DNA of 64,000 nucleotides from Fimbriimonas ginsengisoli Gsoil 348 (GTDB lineage Bacteria > Armatimonadota > Fimbriimonadia > Fimbriimonadales > Fimbriimonadaceae): NCBI GenBank assembly GCA_945881865.1, contig CAMCVK010000005.1:119564-183563 (forward strand). The letters are read 5' to 3'. The translations under genes and the position numbers were made by a program. This document shows, in pieces, positions 10,043 through 18,303 of this stretch. Within the stretch, counting starts at the first letter, position 1. Each line of letters opens with the position of its first letter. A model generated the notes under the pieces. The model was given only the letters and a program-made list of their open reading frames with translations. It was not told where the DNA came from and did no database searches.

Positions 10043-10047
10043 GGGTT

Positions 10048-11868
10048 TTACTTCTTGATGAACTTCTTCTTGGTCTTGTCGAAGCCAAGTTCGACCTTCT
10101 TCGCATCGAAGTGCCACACCGGTGAACCGGAGCGCTGGTAGAAGCACTGGTAGCTGGAGAGCAGCGAAGCGATGAGGCGGCGGCTGGAGCGGCGCACCAC
10201 GGCGATCTCGGCAAGCAGCGTCAAGAAGTCGGCGCCCTTCGGCCAGTGACTCATGACCTCGATCAGCAGATCGAGCGTGCTCTTCCCTTCGGAGTCGACG
10301 CCAATTTGCCGCAACTCTTCCATTCGCTGGCTGGCGATATAAACGACGGGGTCGCTTTGATCGAGCCACGCGAACTCAAGCACGTTCGGTCGGATGGTCT
10401 TCGTAAGGGTGAAAACGGCACCGCTCTCGACGGCCTGCTCGAACCACCAGTCGATCCATCCGTAGAGCAGTCGTGCCGTGTGATTGACCCAAACCTGAAG
10501 CTCGCGGCCATTGTCGTCAATCACGACGAGTTCCTGAATATCCGGCGCGCCGTCCAAGAAGCCGGTCGGCAGCTGACACATCGGGAACGTTCCGAGCTCT
10601 CGGTGGATCGACTTCAGGACGAGGCGAACCGAGTCCGGCATGGCCTTCGGCATCGGGGAGATGTCCTCGTCCAGAACGTCCATCGCGAGCGGGTGGGTGA
10701 GAAGCTTTCGAAGCGAGGTGCTGAGGCCATCATCGGTGAGCTCAACGTCAACCAGCTCGCCTTCTTCGTCGGTGACTTCCGTCGCGATGAAGTGGAACGG
10801 CTCGGGGACTTCGCTGATGTAGTCGGGCACCGCACCGGCTTGTCGGAAGCGGTCTCCACCGACCCACTGGATGCCATCGGCCGCCTTGAGGGCCGCGACC
10901 ATGTTCGCAAGGTCGTCGGCAAACGTTTTGGTGCCGGGCGTAATCTCGTAGTTCTCTTCGAGGAGCTTGATGGCGGTGTAGCTGGCCTCTCGCGAGCGAA
11001 TCTTCTCGACCAACTTATCGACGTCTTCTGGCTTCACTTCCATCGGAGCGGCGTCATCGACCTCGATCGTCGGCGCGAGCTTGTCGGCGACGCGAATGGC
11101 GTTGATGATCCACTTCGCCGTCTCGTCCTGTCGGTACATGCTGGCATCCGGGCCGTAGATGAACCCCGGAACCGCAAGCGCCTTGCGGTAGAAAACGCGC
11201 GAGTCGAAGATCAGCGTGGAGTGCGGGTCTTGGCTATTGACAGCGGACCAGAATGTCGCGCCGAGAACCTTCAGCGAAATCGGAACCAGGATCGGGAGGG
11301 CTTTCTCAACCGCGTCGTCGGCTCGGTAGTCGAAATCTTCGCCGAGGGCGGCTCGGGTGGCGTCTACCTGCTCCTGGGTCACGCCGTTCAGGGCATAAGC
11401 TCGTACGGTCGTCTCATCATGCGCCAGGAATGACCATCGCGTAAGGGCGACTTCCGACTGGGCGCCGAGGGTGAAAGTGATGTCGGATAGGATCATTCGG
11501 GCGACGATCGGCTCGATGATTTCCACCGATTGGCCGCGAATGAGGGCGACTTCCTGGATGAGGAGGTGCAACGGCATCGGGCCGCCAAAAAGCTCCAAGG
11601 TGTTCTCAACGGCGTGCGCGATCGGTCGTCCGACTCCGGCAAGCCGGGCGGCGGGGATCCAGCGTCGCTCGTGGTAAGCAAATCGGCTTGGATTGCTGGC
11701 AAGCAGCGAGCGGACGGCAGCAAGGCCGATCCCAGTTCCGGAGAGCTTGTCCGCGAGCTCACCGAGCTTGACGGCGGACTCCATCTCCGTTAACTTTTCG
11801 AGTATCAGTCGATCCGCGTAGGATCGGGCAAACTGTTCTTCCGGCTTAATTGCGACTGTCTTTGCCAA
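10048..11868 (-). CDS. Unrecognised 606-residue protein, possible winged-helix ends
   Basis: I do not recognise this family. No signal peptide or membrane segment is visible, so it should be cytosolic. Residues about 10-75 (EEQFARSYADRLILEKLTEM, then LADKLSGTGIG and an RWIPAARL beta strand) and the last 60 (DFLTLLAEIAVV ... GSPVWHFDAKKVELGFD) both look like HARE/winged-helix units. The middle is acidic and has WIDWWFEQAVESG and LTKTIRPNVLEFAWLD. It could be a nucleic-acid-associated protein peculiar to this lineage. GTGAGGAAACGC just before the ATG is a good ribosome-binding site. Confidence 0.65.
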   Translation of the reverse strand: MAKTVAIKPEEQFARSYADRLILEKLTEMESAVKLGELADKLSGTGIGLAAVRSLLASNPSRFAYHERRWIPAARLAGVGRPIAHAVENTLELFGGPMPLHLLIQEVALIRGQSVEIIEPIVARMILSDITFTLGAQSEVALTRWSFLAHDETTVRAYALNGVTQEQVDATRAALGEDFDYRADDAVEKALPILVPISLKVLGATFWSAVNSQDPHSTLIFDSRVFYRKALAVPGFIYGPDASMYRQDETAKWIINAIRVADKLAPTIEVDDAAPMEVKPEDVDKLVEKIRSREASYTAIKLLEENYEITPGTKTFADDLANMVAALKAADGIQWVGGDRFRQAGAVPDYISEVPEPFHFIATEVTDEEGELVDVELTDDGLSTSLRKLLTHPLAMDVLDEDISPMPKAMPDSVRLVLKSIHRELGTFPMCQLPTGFLDGAPDIQELVVIDDNGRELQVWVNHTARLLYGWIDWWFEQAVESGAVFTLTKTIRPNVLEFAWLDQSDPVVYIASQRMEELRQIGVDSEGKSTLDLLIEVMSHWPKGADFLTLLAEIAVVRRSSRRLIASLLSSYQCFYQRSGSPVWHFDAKKVELGFDKTKKKFIKK

Positions 11869-11881
11869 TGCGTTTCCTCAC

Positions 11882-11903
11882 GCGCATGGCGGGAACCATG
11901 CGC
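11882..11903. promoter_or_regulatory. Hairpin in the 5' leader of the 606-residue gene
   Basis: Perfect arms GCGCATGG/CCATGCGC (11882-11889, 11896-11903) with a six-base loop end 14 bases before the start codon and may occlude or present the ribosome-binding site. No known riboswitch matches. Confidence 0.3.
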
Positions 11904-11951
11904 AACTATCCATTATCCCATATCGGGCCTGCCCGAGTGGAAACTGGGTAT

Positions 11952-12821
11952 TTAGGAAAGGCTTACGGTACGATCGGCGACCGAGATATTCCGCCCCGCT
12001 GCCTCAGCGATGTCACGGACAAACGCCCATGCTGCACCGTCGTCGCCGACCTCCGCCACCGGAATCGCATGCTTGCTTCCGCTCGCCTGCGTCCAGTCAA
12101 CGAACTTACGATTCGCGCGGATCGCAAACTTACCCCCGGGGCGGAGGAGGTCCAGAAGATGTCGAATGCGCGCCATCGGTCGATTCTCCTTCAGATGAAC
12201 GGGCCGGTAGTCAACGCCGCCCGGCAAAACGATGTTCCACTCGGCCAAGTCCGGCTCCTCCACGATGACCGTCGCACCCTTGGTTTGGTATGCCTTCACT
12301 CGCGCGACAATGTCCGCTTTCGACACCTTGAGTCCCGGGCATGTCTTCTTCGTCTTTGGGTCGTCGCGGTGGAAAGTGATCGTCTCGGCCGAAACCTTAA
12401 GATAGTCGCACATCATGCCCATGGCCGCGACCGCGTGGTCCCGCACAATCGCTCCGCGCCCGTCGGAGATCGACTCGTGGTCGAAATGTCCCAGCATTTC
12501 GATGCCCCAAGCTTCGGAATTAAAACTCTCGGCGTGGACGCCCCGAGCATCCAATCGCTGAAAAACGATAATGCCATCCGGACGGTCGTCAATGAAAAGA
12601 TGCGGTGCGCCGCTCCAACCCAACTGGTCTTGGTAGTACGACAGCAGGTTCCGAAGATGCTGCGGCGAAAGTCCCGTTGGCCGATCCGCCAGGCTAGGAA
12701 TCGCCATGTGATGCAAGGTCACAAATTTAGGCTGAAATCCATTTGGCTTTAGCTTCACGTCGCCGAGATAGACCTTAAAATCAGCCGGGGTAAAGCGACG
12801 TCCAACGAACGGAATGGGCAT
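11952..12821 (-). CDS. N-acetylmuramoyl-L-alanine amidase (Amidase_2/PGRP fold)
   Basis: 289 residues. The zinc site of the T7-lysozyme/PGRP fold is readable: His37/His38 in FVTLHHMA, His151 in TFHRDDPKTKKTCPG and Cys161. AWGIEMLGHFD supplies the central strand. This fold cleaves the amide bond between MurNAc and L-Ala of peptidoglycan. The C-terminal 100 residues (about 185-289) form a second, unrecognised domain. No signal peptide is seen, so it is either exported another way or of phage endolysin origin. It is not embedded in any other phage genes. Confidence 0.85.
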   Translation of the reverse strand: MPIPFVGRRFTPADFKVYLGDVKLKPNGFQPKFVTLHHMAIPSLADRPTGLSPQHLRNLLSYYQDQLGWSGAPHLFIDDRPDGIIVFQRLDARGVHAESFNSEAWGIEMLGHFDHESISDGRGAIVRDHAVAAMGMMCDYLKVSAETITFHRDDPKTKKTCPGLKVSKADIVARVKAYQTKGATVIVEEPDLAEWNIVLPGGVDYRPVHLKENRPMARIRHLLDLLRPGGKFAIRANRKFVDWTQASGSKHAIPVAEVGDDGAAWAFVRDIAEAAGRNISVADRTVSLS

Positions 12822-12889
12822 GCAGCAAGGCTATCACCTTGAAACGGATTCGGCAAGCCGGGACTGGCTCAGAACGCAACAATTCGACG

Positions 12890-12895
12890 TAGAAT
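12890..12895 (+). promoter_or_regulatory. Candidate -10 box of a leaderless mRNA
   Basis: TAGAAT lies exactly six bases before the ATG at 12902 and there is no Shine-Dalgarno, so transcription would start at or next to the start codon. No convincing -35 hexamer is visible at normal spacing. Confidence 0.4.
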
Positions 12896-12901
12896 AATGC
12901 C

Positions 12902-13576
12902 ATGCGGTCCTCTCGCGGATTTTCTCTCATCGAATTGTTGGTTGTCATCGCGATCATCACGATTTTGGCGGGACTGCTCTTCCCCGTCTTCGCGCAGGCA
13001 AAAGCCGAAGCAAAGAAAATTCAATGCATCAGTAACCTAAAGCAGGTCGGAACGTCGATCGCCCTCTACATGGGTGATTCGGACGACCTGTTCCCGGTGG
13101 CATTGGATGCCAGCGACCGATGGGCACCGGAGATTTGGGAAAACGAGCCGGAGTTTGCCGACCGGATTCCCTACATGCCGATGCTGCACGACGTTCTGCA
13201 GCCCTACATCAAGAGCCAGGAAGTTTTCCACTGCCCGATGGACAACGGCACGTACGTGCTCGACAACCACCTTCAGACAGCCTTCCGGGCCGCCCCGAGC
13301 CTCTGGCGCACATACGGCTCCAGCTACTTTTTCCGCACGGAGATCTCGTTCCGAGCCTTCTCTTCCACGCAGTTCCAACTGCCGGCGAATGTCAACGTTT
13401 TGTTCGACGCCGCCGGCCACTGGCACGCGAACACCCGCGGCATCAAACAGACCGACAACGACCTGACGGTTTTTCAGCTGATGAATAAATTCCGCTACAA
13501 CACGCTATTCGGCGATTTCCACGCGAAAAACCTCTCCAGCGAGCAGTTGCAGAACGCCTGGGCAACCGACCTCTGA
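12902..13576 (+). CDS. Prepilin-like secreted protein (DUF1559-like)
   Basis: 224 residues. The N-terminus MRSSRGFSLIELLVVIAIIT has the prepilin peptidase motif (Gly-Phe, Glu at +5), then LFPVFAQAKAEAKKIQCISN. The globular part ends with FGDFHAKNLSS, the FxDGHxK-type motif seen near the end of this family. It should be an envelope-anchored or pseudopilin-type protein. It overlaps no neighbour and probably has its own promoter. Confidence 0.88.
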   Translation: MRSSRGFSLIELLVVIAIITILAGLLFPVFAQAKAEAKKIQCISNLKQVGTSIALYMGDSDDLFPVALDASDRWAPEIWENEPEFADRIPYMPMLHDVLQPYIKSQEVFHCPMDNGTYVLDNHLQTAFRAAPSLWRTYGSSYFFRTEISFRAFSSTQFQLPANVNVLFDAAGHWHANTRGIKQTDNDLTVFQLMNKFRYNTLFGDFHAKNLSSEQLQNAWATDL

Positions 13577-13581
13577 CCTTC

Positions 13582-14046
13582 TTAGACCGTGGTGTCTAAG
13601 AAGGCACGACTCTTGACGTCAAGCAGTTCGATATCTTTGATTTCGAACCGGTTGCCGTCCACGTCGATGAGGAGGAGGTGCGTCGGGCCGAGCCATTGCG
13701 CGTTCTCCTGCAGCGACTGGGTGACAAACTCCCGTTCGCCGCGCTCGGTTTGAACAAGCCAGTAGGTCGCACCGTACTCGCTCTTTGCAGAAACGATTCT
13801 TTCGACCTGTGAGGTTAAGTAGCGCCGTCCCAGTTCTTGTTCGACCGCGGCCCGGCTCTCCGGGTCCAGTGAATCGAGCCCAGGAACCATGACGATCTCT
13901 TCTCCCTTGCCGTTCATCAAAGAAAGAAATTGGTTCGGCCGCGATAAAGGTGCCGCCCATGCCGGCTTCACCGTGAGGTGAGATCGATCTTCCGTGGTGA
14001 GACGAAGTCGGTCTTTAGGATGATAAAAAGCTTTTAGGTTTGTCAT
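13582..14046 (-). CDS. DUF1854-family protein
   Basis: 154 residues. The C-terminal LLIDVDGNRFEIKDIELLD pattern and LVQTERGEREFVTQSLQEN centre are typical of DUF1854. In Pseudomonadota, DUF1854 proteins travel with a particular ABC exporter in cyanophycin-related clusters. Here the matching exporter is about 670 bases upstream in the same minus-strand cluster, with a GNAT and a micro-ORF in between. No cyanophycin synthetase is in this window. The biochemical role of DUF1854 is unknown to me. A hairpin at 14067-14094 precedes the gene. Confidence 0.75.
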   Translation of the reverse strand: MTNLKAFYHPKDRLRLTTEDRSHLTVKPAWAAPLSRPNQFLSLMNGKGEEIVMVPGLDSLDPESRAAVEQELGRRYLTSQVERIVSAKSEYGATYWLVQTERGEREFVTQSLQENAQWLGPTHLLLIDVDGNRFEIKDIELLDVKSRAFLDTTV

Positions 14047-14066
14047 TTGCGGTTCTCTTAAGTGTG

Positions 14067-14094
14067 GCCTAGGGCTCGGTTAAGAACCCTAGGC
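14067..14094 (-). promoter_or_regulatory. Intercistronic hairpin before the DUF1854 gene
   Basis: Eight-base-pair arms GCCTAGGG/CCCTAGGC (14067-14074, 14087-14094) with a 12-base loop and no T run. It may set mRNA stability within the cluster rather than terminate. Confidence 0.4.
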
Positions 14095-14105
14095 ATTGGT
14101 AGACA

Positions 14106-14546
14106 TCACGCGGCCCGGAACCCGACCGCCTGGCAGTAGGCGGCTGGGATGTTGGAGTGCACCGGAACTTCAGCCCGGAAGTTCTCGCAACCTTCGTTGC
14201 CAAACTCCAGAACTGCCGCCGCCAGCAATCCTCGCGACAGGCCGAGGCCACGAAATCCGGGCTCAATTTGAACCCAGATGGTTCGCTCTCCGGCTTCAAT
14301 AGCTCCGGCGACGATCATCCCCGCGAAGCTCTGGCCGTGCCAAAGCGTGATCGCTTCGGTTCCGGCGGGCCAGTCACTGGCAAGAAGAATCTCCTGCGGC
14401 ACGTCGCGCTGCATGGCAAGCCCGAGCCCGGCAATCATGCCAAGCCAGCTACAATTCTCGCGATATAGTTGGTCGAGGTTGGCACCAAAAACTGGCCCCA
14501 ACGCGTTGGCATCCGCAAGCGGATGGCGTTCAATAACGTCGAACAT
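14106..14546 (-). CDS. GNAT-like N-acetyltransferase in the ABC/DUF1854 cluster
   Basis: 146 residues from the ATG at 14546, which has AAAGGGG seven bases upstream; an upstream TTG in frame is less likely. GAIEAGERTIWVQIEPGFR followed by GLGLSRGLLAAAVLEFGNEG matches GNAT motif A (acetyl-CoA pyrophosphate loop and helix). The end NIPAAYCQAVGF matches motif B. The substrate is unknown. Position between the micro-ORF and DUF1854 suggests it modifies the small molecule or peptide handled by the exporter; that is inference. Confidence 0.65.
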   Translation of the reverse strand: MFDVIERHPLADANALGPVFGANLDQLYRENCSWLGMIAGLGLAMQRDVPQEILLASDWPAGTEAITLWHGQSFAGMIVAGAIEAGERTIWVQIEPGFRGLGLSRGLLAAAVLEFGNEGCENFRAEVPVHSNIPAAYCQAVGFRAA

Positions 14547-14587
14547 GGATACCCCTTTCGCCAATTAACTGGCGTGGACAGGGCGCG

Positions 14588-14635
14588 TTAGAAACGCGCA
14601 GATGACGCGGCGAGGTTCGGGTTGTAGTTGTTCAT
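14588..14635 (-). CDS. 15-residue micro-ORF inside the ABC/GNAT/DUF1854 cluster
   Basis: ATG at 14635 to TAA at 14588 encodes MNNYNPNLAASSARF. GGGAGGA stands about 10-11 bases before the ATG, one of the best ribosome-binding sites in the window. It sits 78 bases after the exporter stop and 41 bases before the GNAT, so it would be co-transcribed with both. It could be a precursor or signalling peptide exported by the ABC protein, a leader peptide controlling the GNAT, or a chance ORF. Nothing except context and the ribosome-binding site supports it. Confidence 0.4.
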   Translation of the reverse strand: MNNYNPNLAASSARF

Positions 14636-14656
14636 TTTCTTTGTTTCCTCCCTTGG

Positions 14657-14676
14657 GCCCCGGTTCTTCCCGGGGC
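14657..14676 (-). promoter_or_regulatory. Hairpin between ABC exporter and micro-ORF
   Basis: Seven-base-pair arms GCCCCGG/CCGGGGC with a six-base loop, directly before the micro-ORF ribosome-binding site. There is no T tract. It could protect the 3' end of the exporter message or a processed downstream transcript. Confidence 0.4.
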
Positions 14677-14713
14677 GATTAGCGTCGTTGCGTTAGGTCG
14701 AATTGGATTCGAG

Positions 14714-16900
14714 TTATTCCGCGATTCCAATGATCTCGTTGATGGCGGTCTGGGTTTGCACTAGATTATAGAACACGCCCTGCTTCTCCATCAACTCTTC
14801 GTGGGTCCCGATCTCGGCGATTTCTCCCTTGTCCAAAACCACGAGGCGACTCGCGTTTCGCAACGTCGAAAGACGGTGCGCGATGGCGAACGTCGTCCGG
14901 CCGGCCACGAGGCGACCAATGGCTTCCTGAATCTGCTTCTCGGTTTCGACGTCTACCGACGACGTTGCCTCGTCCAGAATCAAGATCCGCGGGTTGTGCA
15001 GAATTGCCCGGGCGATGGAGATGCGCTGCCGCTCTCCACCCGAGAGCTTCGCGCCGCGCTCGCCCACCATGCTGTCGTAGCCGTCTGGCTTCGCCAACAC
15101 GAAATTGTGCGCGTTTGCCGCTTTCGCCGCCTCGGCGATCTCCTCGAACGATGCCCCCGGCTTTCCGTAGGCGATGTTCTCGGCGATCGTCCCGTTAAAG
15201 AGGAAAGGCTCTTGCAGCACGATGCCGATTTGCCGTCGCATGTCTTGCAGCGAGATATCGCGGTAGTCCATGCCATCGATTCGAATCGTGCCTGCGTCGG
15301 GCTCGTAGAACCGGCAGATGAGGTTGATCGTCGTCGACTTCCCCGCACCAGACTTTCCGACGAGACCAATCATTTCGCCCGGCTTCACGGTGAAGTTCAG
15401 ACCTTTGAGTACCGGGTTCGACTTGTCGTAGCCAAACCGGACGTTGTCGAATTCGACCTCGCCGGAGATCGCATGCGCGTTGCCTGGGTCGCCGTAGTTC
15501 TCGGTGTCGCTGTCGATGACTTCGAAGATTCGATCGGCACCGGCCATTGCCCGGCTGAACCACTGGTTGACCGCCGAGAACCACATGAGCGGCCCGTAAA
15601 CCAATGCCAGATACGCGTTGATGCGCCAAAACTCGCCGAGCGACAACTGCTTGTCGTAGACCATGTATCCGCCGACGCCCCAGCAGATGAGCCCACCAAG
15701 CGCGGTGAAGAACGTCATGGCGCCGAAGATCGTGTTCCAGCGCGCGTCAGCGCTGACGCCGGCATCTCGGAGTTCGTGGTTGCGAATACGGAACTTGTTG
15801 AACTCCGTATCCTCGTTCGCGAACGCCTTCACGACGCGGATGCCGTGCAACGATTCGTTCAGGTGCGTATGGAATCGCGCCCACTTCTGGCCGACCCGGT
15901 GGAACATCTGCGACATCGGCTTCCAGAAAATGGCGCCGATGGCGATGACGATGGGAACCGGAGCCAGGATGCAGATCGCCAGGAACCAGTTGGTCCAAAG
16001 CAGCACCACCATGATGCCGACCAGCGTAAGACCATTTAGCAGCAGGTACGGGACACCCTCTACGAGAAAGCCCCAGACTCGATCCGTGTCGGAAGTAACG
16101 CGCGCGGCGATGGCACCCACCTGCTTCTTGTCGAAGAAAGTGAGCTGCAGGAACTCGATGGCACGATAGACCGACGACCGAAGGTCGGCGGCGATGCTGC
16201 CAGCGAGCTGTGCAATCACGCGGCCACTAGCGATCTGGATTACAGAGCTCGCCGCGATGACCACAAGCCACCCTAAAATGAGCGGCAACAAAGTTCCCAG
16301 ATTTTTCTGGGAGACCAGCACGTTGTCAATCAGCTGCCCCTGGATGAGGGGCGGCAGAAGATTGAGTGCGGTTGTGAGAAACGACAACACTGCCAGCAAA
16401 ATTGCTTGGGATTTGTATGGTCCGAGGAAGGTGCCGATGCGCAGCATCGTTCGGCCACGGTTCACGCAAGCCGGGCAGATTCCATCCTTTTCGGGGAGCA
16501 GGCGGTTGCACTTGGCGCATCGCAGCCGCTCCTCCTTCAGGTTGATCATCAGCGGCTCGGACTTGGCCAACTGCTCGATTCCGCGTGCGGCTTCGCTGAA
16601 CTTGGCCGCGACCGTGAGCGAGTATGAGATAACCGGGAGGATCTCACCGCTGGAGGTGGTGACCTCTAAGCGACCACCGCCGACGAGCGGTTCATTCCGT
16701 GCGGTCTTGATCTCAGCGATGGGGATTTGGAACGAAACGACCCCGCCGTGCTCTACCACCTGGACGGAAGTTGAGGTGACTTCGAGGCGACGTGCCCCGA
16801 ACCGACCATCATTAAGAAAGTCAGCTTCTAAGCTTATGAGCGAGGTTTCCGGCGAGGCAGGCGTGTTCGAGCCTTCTCGCGCTACCGGCGATTTTTCCAT
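14714..16900 (-). CDS. ABC exporter (fused permease-ATPase) with N-terminal PH-like and zinc-ribbon region
   Basis: 728 residues from the ATG at 16900, which has AGAGGAG about 11 bases upstream. Residues about 20-125 form a beta-rich domain, and CAKCNRLLPEKDGICPAC is a zinc ribbon. Six membrane helices follow, then a nucleotide-binding domain with GKSGAGKST (Walker A), LSGGERQR (signature), ILILDEATSSVD (Walker B) and AIAHRLST (H-loop). Such exporters work as dimers. The zinc-ribbon N-terminus and nearby DUF1854 gene match the subfamily known from cyanophycin-associated loci. The substrate here is unknown. Confidence 0.88.
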   Translation of the reverse strand: MEKSPVAREGSNTPASPETSLISLEADFLNDGRFGARRLEVTSTSVQVVEHGGVVSFQIPIAEIKTARNEPLVGGGRLEVTTSSGEILPVISYSLTVAAKFSEAARGIEQLAKSEPLMINLKEERLRCAKCNRLLPEKDGICPACVNRGRTMLRIGTFLGPYKSQAILLAVLSFLTTALNLLPPLIQGQLIDNVLVSQKNLGTLLPLILGWLVVIAASSVIQIASGRVIAQLAGSIAADLRSSVYRAIEFLQLTFFDKKQVGAIAARVTSDTDRVWGFLVEGVPYLLLNGLTLVGIMVVLLWTNWFLAICILAPVPIVIAIGAIFWKPMSQMFHRVGQKWARFHTHLNESLHGIRVVKAFANEDTEFNKFRIRNHELRDAGVSADARWNTIFGAMTFFTALGGLICWGVGGYMVYDKQLSLGEFWRINAYLALVYGPLMWFSAVNQWFSRAMAGADRIFEVIDSDTENYGDPGNAHAISGEVEFDNVRFGYDKSNPVLKGLNFTVKPGEMIGLVGKSGAGKSTTINLICRFYEPDAGTIRIDGMDYRDISLQDMRRQIGIVLQEPFLFNGTIAENIAYGKPGASFEEIAEAAKAANAHNFVLAKPDGYDSMVGERGAKLSGGERQRISIARAILHNPRILILDEATSSVDVETEKQIQEAIGRLVAGRTTFAIAHRLSTLRNASRLVVLDKGEIAEIGTHEELMEKQGVFYNLVQTQTAINEIIGIAE

Positions 16901-17115
16901 TTGAATTCGAGCTCCTCTATTGGCCAGAGCACCCGACCGCGCACAAGTACGCCTCGGGGATGCTTCTTTTCGGGTCGATGCCGTCATCCGCGGAGATCGG
17001 GAGACGGGCGGTATGAACCAGCAATATCGCTGGCATGAAATTTATGCGACGCAACGCCTTTCTTGGCCCGCCGTTGGCAACGTTGCGAAAGGAGAGAATA
17101 CCTAGCTTCGCGAGG

Positions 17116-17691
17116 TCAAGGCAAGATTCTCGCGGCAAGCCGATCTTCCCCGACTTCGCGGAACTCAATGCCGGTCAAAAACTCTCGAAATGCTGGCAAA
17201 GCTGCGGGGATGGCCTTTACTTCGCCGTGGTTTCCGGAAAGACTCACGACGAGAGTTGTGTTCCCTTTCACCGCGAATGCACTCACCACCTCTTTTCCTT
17301 CCCGAGTTCGGCGAATCAGTTGGAAATCGACGCCGTTCCCCTTGACGGTTTCTAGCATCTCGGCAGACCAGCCCTTCAGGTTCTCGTGAGTGACGTCGAT
17401 GTAGTACTGGGCGATTCCCTTCGTGTGCAGTTCCGGCGTCGGATTGATGTCGGACACGACCTGGTTCTGCGCACCGCGAATCAGCAAGTTGGATTTTTTG
17501 TCGCGATAAAGGAAAAGGGTTTGGAGGCCCTGTGGCTCTCGATCCCATCCTTTCGGATGGTGGACGGTCACGGCAAAATTGCGGGTATCTCCCTTCAGGT
17601 TTTCAGTCTTCCACTTAGCAAAGCCAATCGTGCAGAGGCCAATCAGAATTACTGTCCCGTAAAGGACACCCGGTCGCAGGGATACCGCCAT
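17116..17691 (-). CDS. Single-pass membrane or exported protein, unknown function
   Basis: 191 residues. One N-terminal hydrophobic helix (about 8-25, LYGTVILIGLCTIGFA) without a lipobox serves as anchor or uncleaved signal. The rest is beta-rich with NFAVTVHHPKGWDREP and GNTTLVVSLSGNHGEV, resembling PsbP/DUF1795-type lipid- or membrane-associated folds in layout, though I cannot confirm this. It lies 42 bases after the thioesterase, and 215 bases separate it from the exporter start. Confidence 0.6.
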   Translation of the reverse strand: MAVSLRPGVLYGTVILIGLCTIGFAKWKTENLKGDTRNFAVTVHHPKGWDREPQGLQTLFLYRDKKSNLLIRGAQNQVVSDINPTPELHTKGIAQYYIDVTHENLKGWSAEMLETVKGNGVDFQLIRRTREGKEVVSAFAVKGNTTLVVSLSGNHGEVKAIPAALPAFREFLTGIEFREVGEDRLAARILP

Positions 17692-17733
17692 AAGGAATTG
17701 TACGCCGGAAAATGCGCTCTGCCCAACAACTTT

Positions 17734-18297
17734 TCACAGGTGAGGCGCGATGTCGCGATACTGCAACAGCTCGTCCAGCATTGAGTCGTCGAACGAATTT
17801 ATCTTAGATTCTAGAGCCTCTCGATGCTCCCGAAGGCTCGTGCGCAACTCTCTTCGCAGCTTGCCCGCTAGGAACAGAATCTTCTCTTCTCGGGTTTTGC
17901 ACTGAAGCGAAGGCACCGGCACCGGTCGGCCATCTTGGATGGCAACCATCGTCACGCGGGCCGTATTGGTGTGCCTTCGGGTTCGGGCAAAAATGTTCTC
18001 CGCCGTGACTTCAATCGTGACCTCCACCGACGTTCGGCCGGTGTAGGTCACGGTTCCATCTAGCGTGATAACCTCGCCAACTTCGATTGGCTCATGAAAG
18101 TCCACGCGGTCGAAGCTTGCCGTTACGCAAACGTGCCCGGTGTAGCGCGCGGCGGTCGTGTAGGCGCAAAGGTCGATGAGGGCCAGTAGACGGCCGCCGA
18201 AAACCTTTCCCAAAAAGTTGGCGTCGTTTGGGGTCATGAGCTCGCTCATGATCGTTCGCCCCGGCTGGCTTAGGTTTTCGGGAAGTTTGGGTGCCAT
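17734..18297 (-). CDS. Acyl-CoA thioesterase (hotdog fold, BACH/YciA type)
   Basis: 187 residues. MTPNDANFLGKVFGGRLLAL is the N-terminal signature of this family, with the catalytic Asn/Asp region and helix. VDFHEPIEVGEVITLDG and a TNTARVTMVAI strand follow. It hydrolyses acyl-CoA to free acid and CoA in the cytosol. The C-terminal 45 residues form an extra charged helix. It starts six bases after the GH16 stop and so is probably translated from the same message as tpiA-GH16. Confidence 0.88.
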   Translation of the reverse strand: MAPKLPENLSQPGRTIMSELMTPNDANFLGKVFGGRLLALIDLCAYTTAARYTGHVCVTASFDRVDFHEPIEVGEVITLDGTVTYTGRTSVEVTIEVTAENIFARTRRHTNTARVTMVAIQDGRPVPVPSLQCKTREEKILFLAGKLRRELRTSLREHREALESKINSFDDSMLDELLQYRDIAPHL

Positions 18298-18303
18298 GAT
18301 CGA

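Noticed and set aside
10246..11433. A 395-codon plus-strand frame
   Set aside because: Antisense to the 606-residue gene, Arg/Val/Asp-rich shadow composition, no ribosome-binding site.
14801..16039. A 412-codon plus-strand frame
   Set aside because: Antisense to the ABC exporter, whose Walker and signature motifs are unmistakable.
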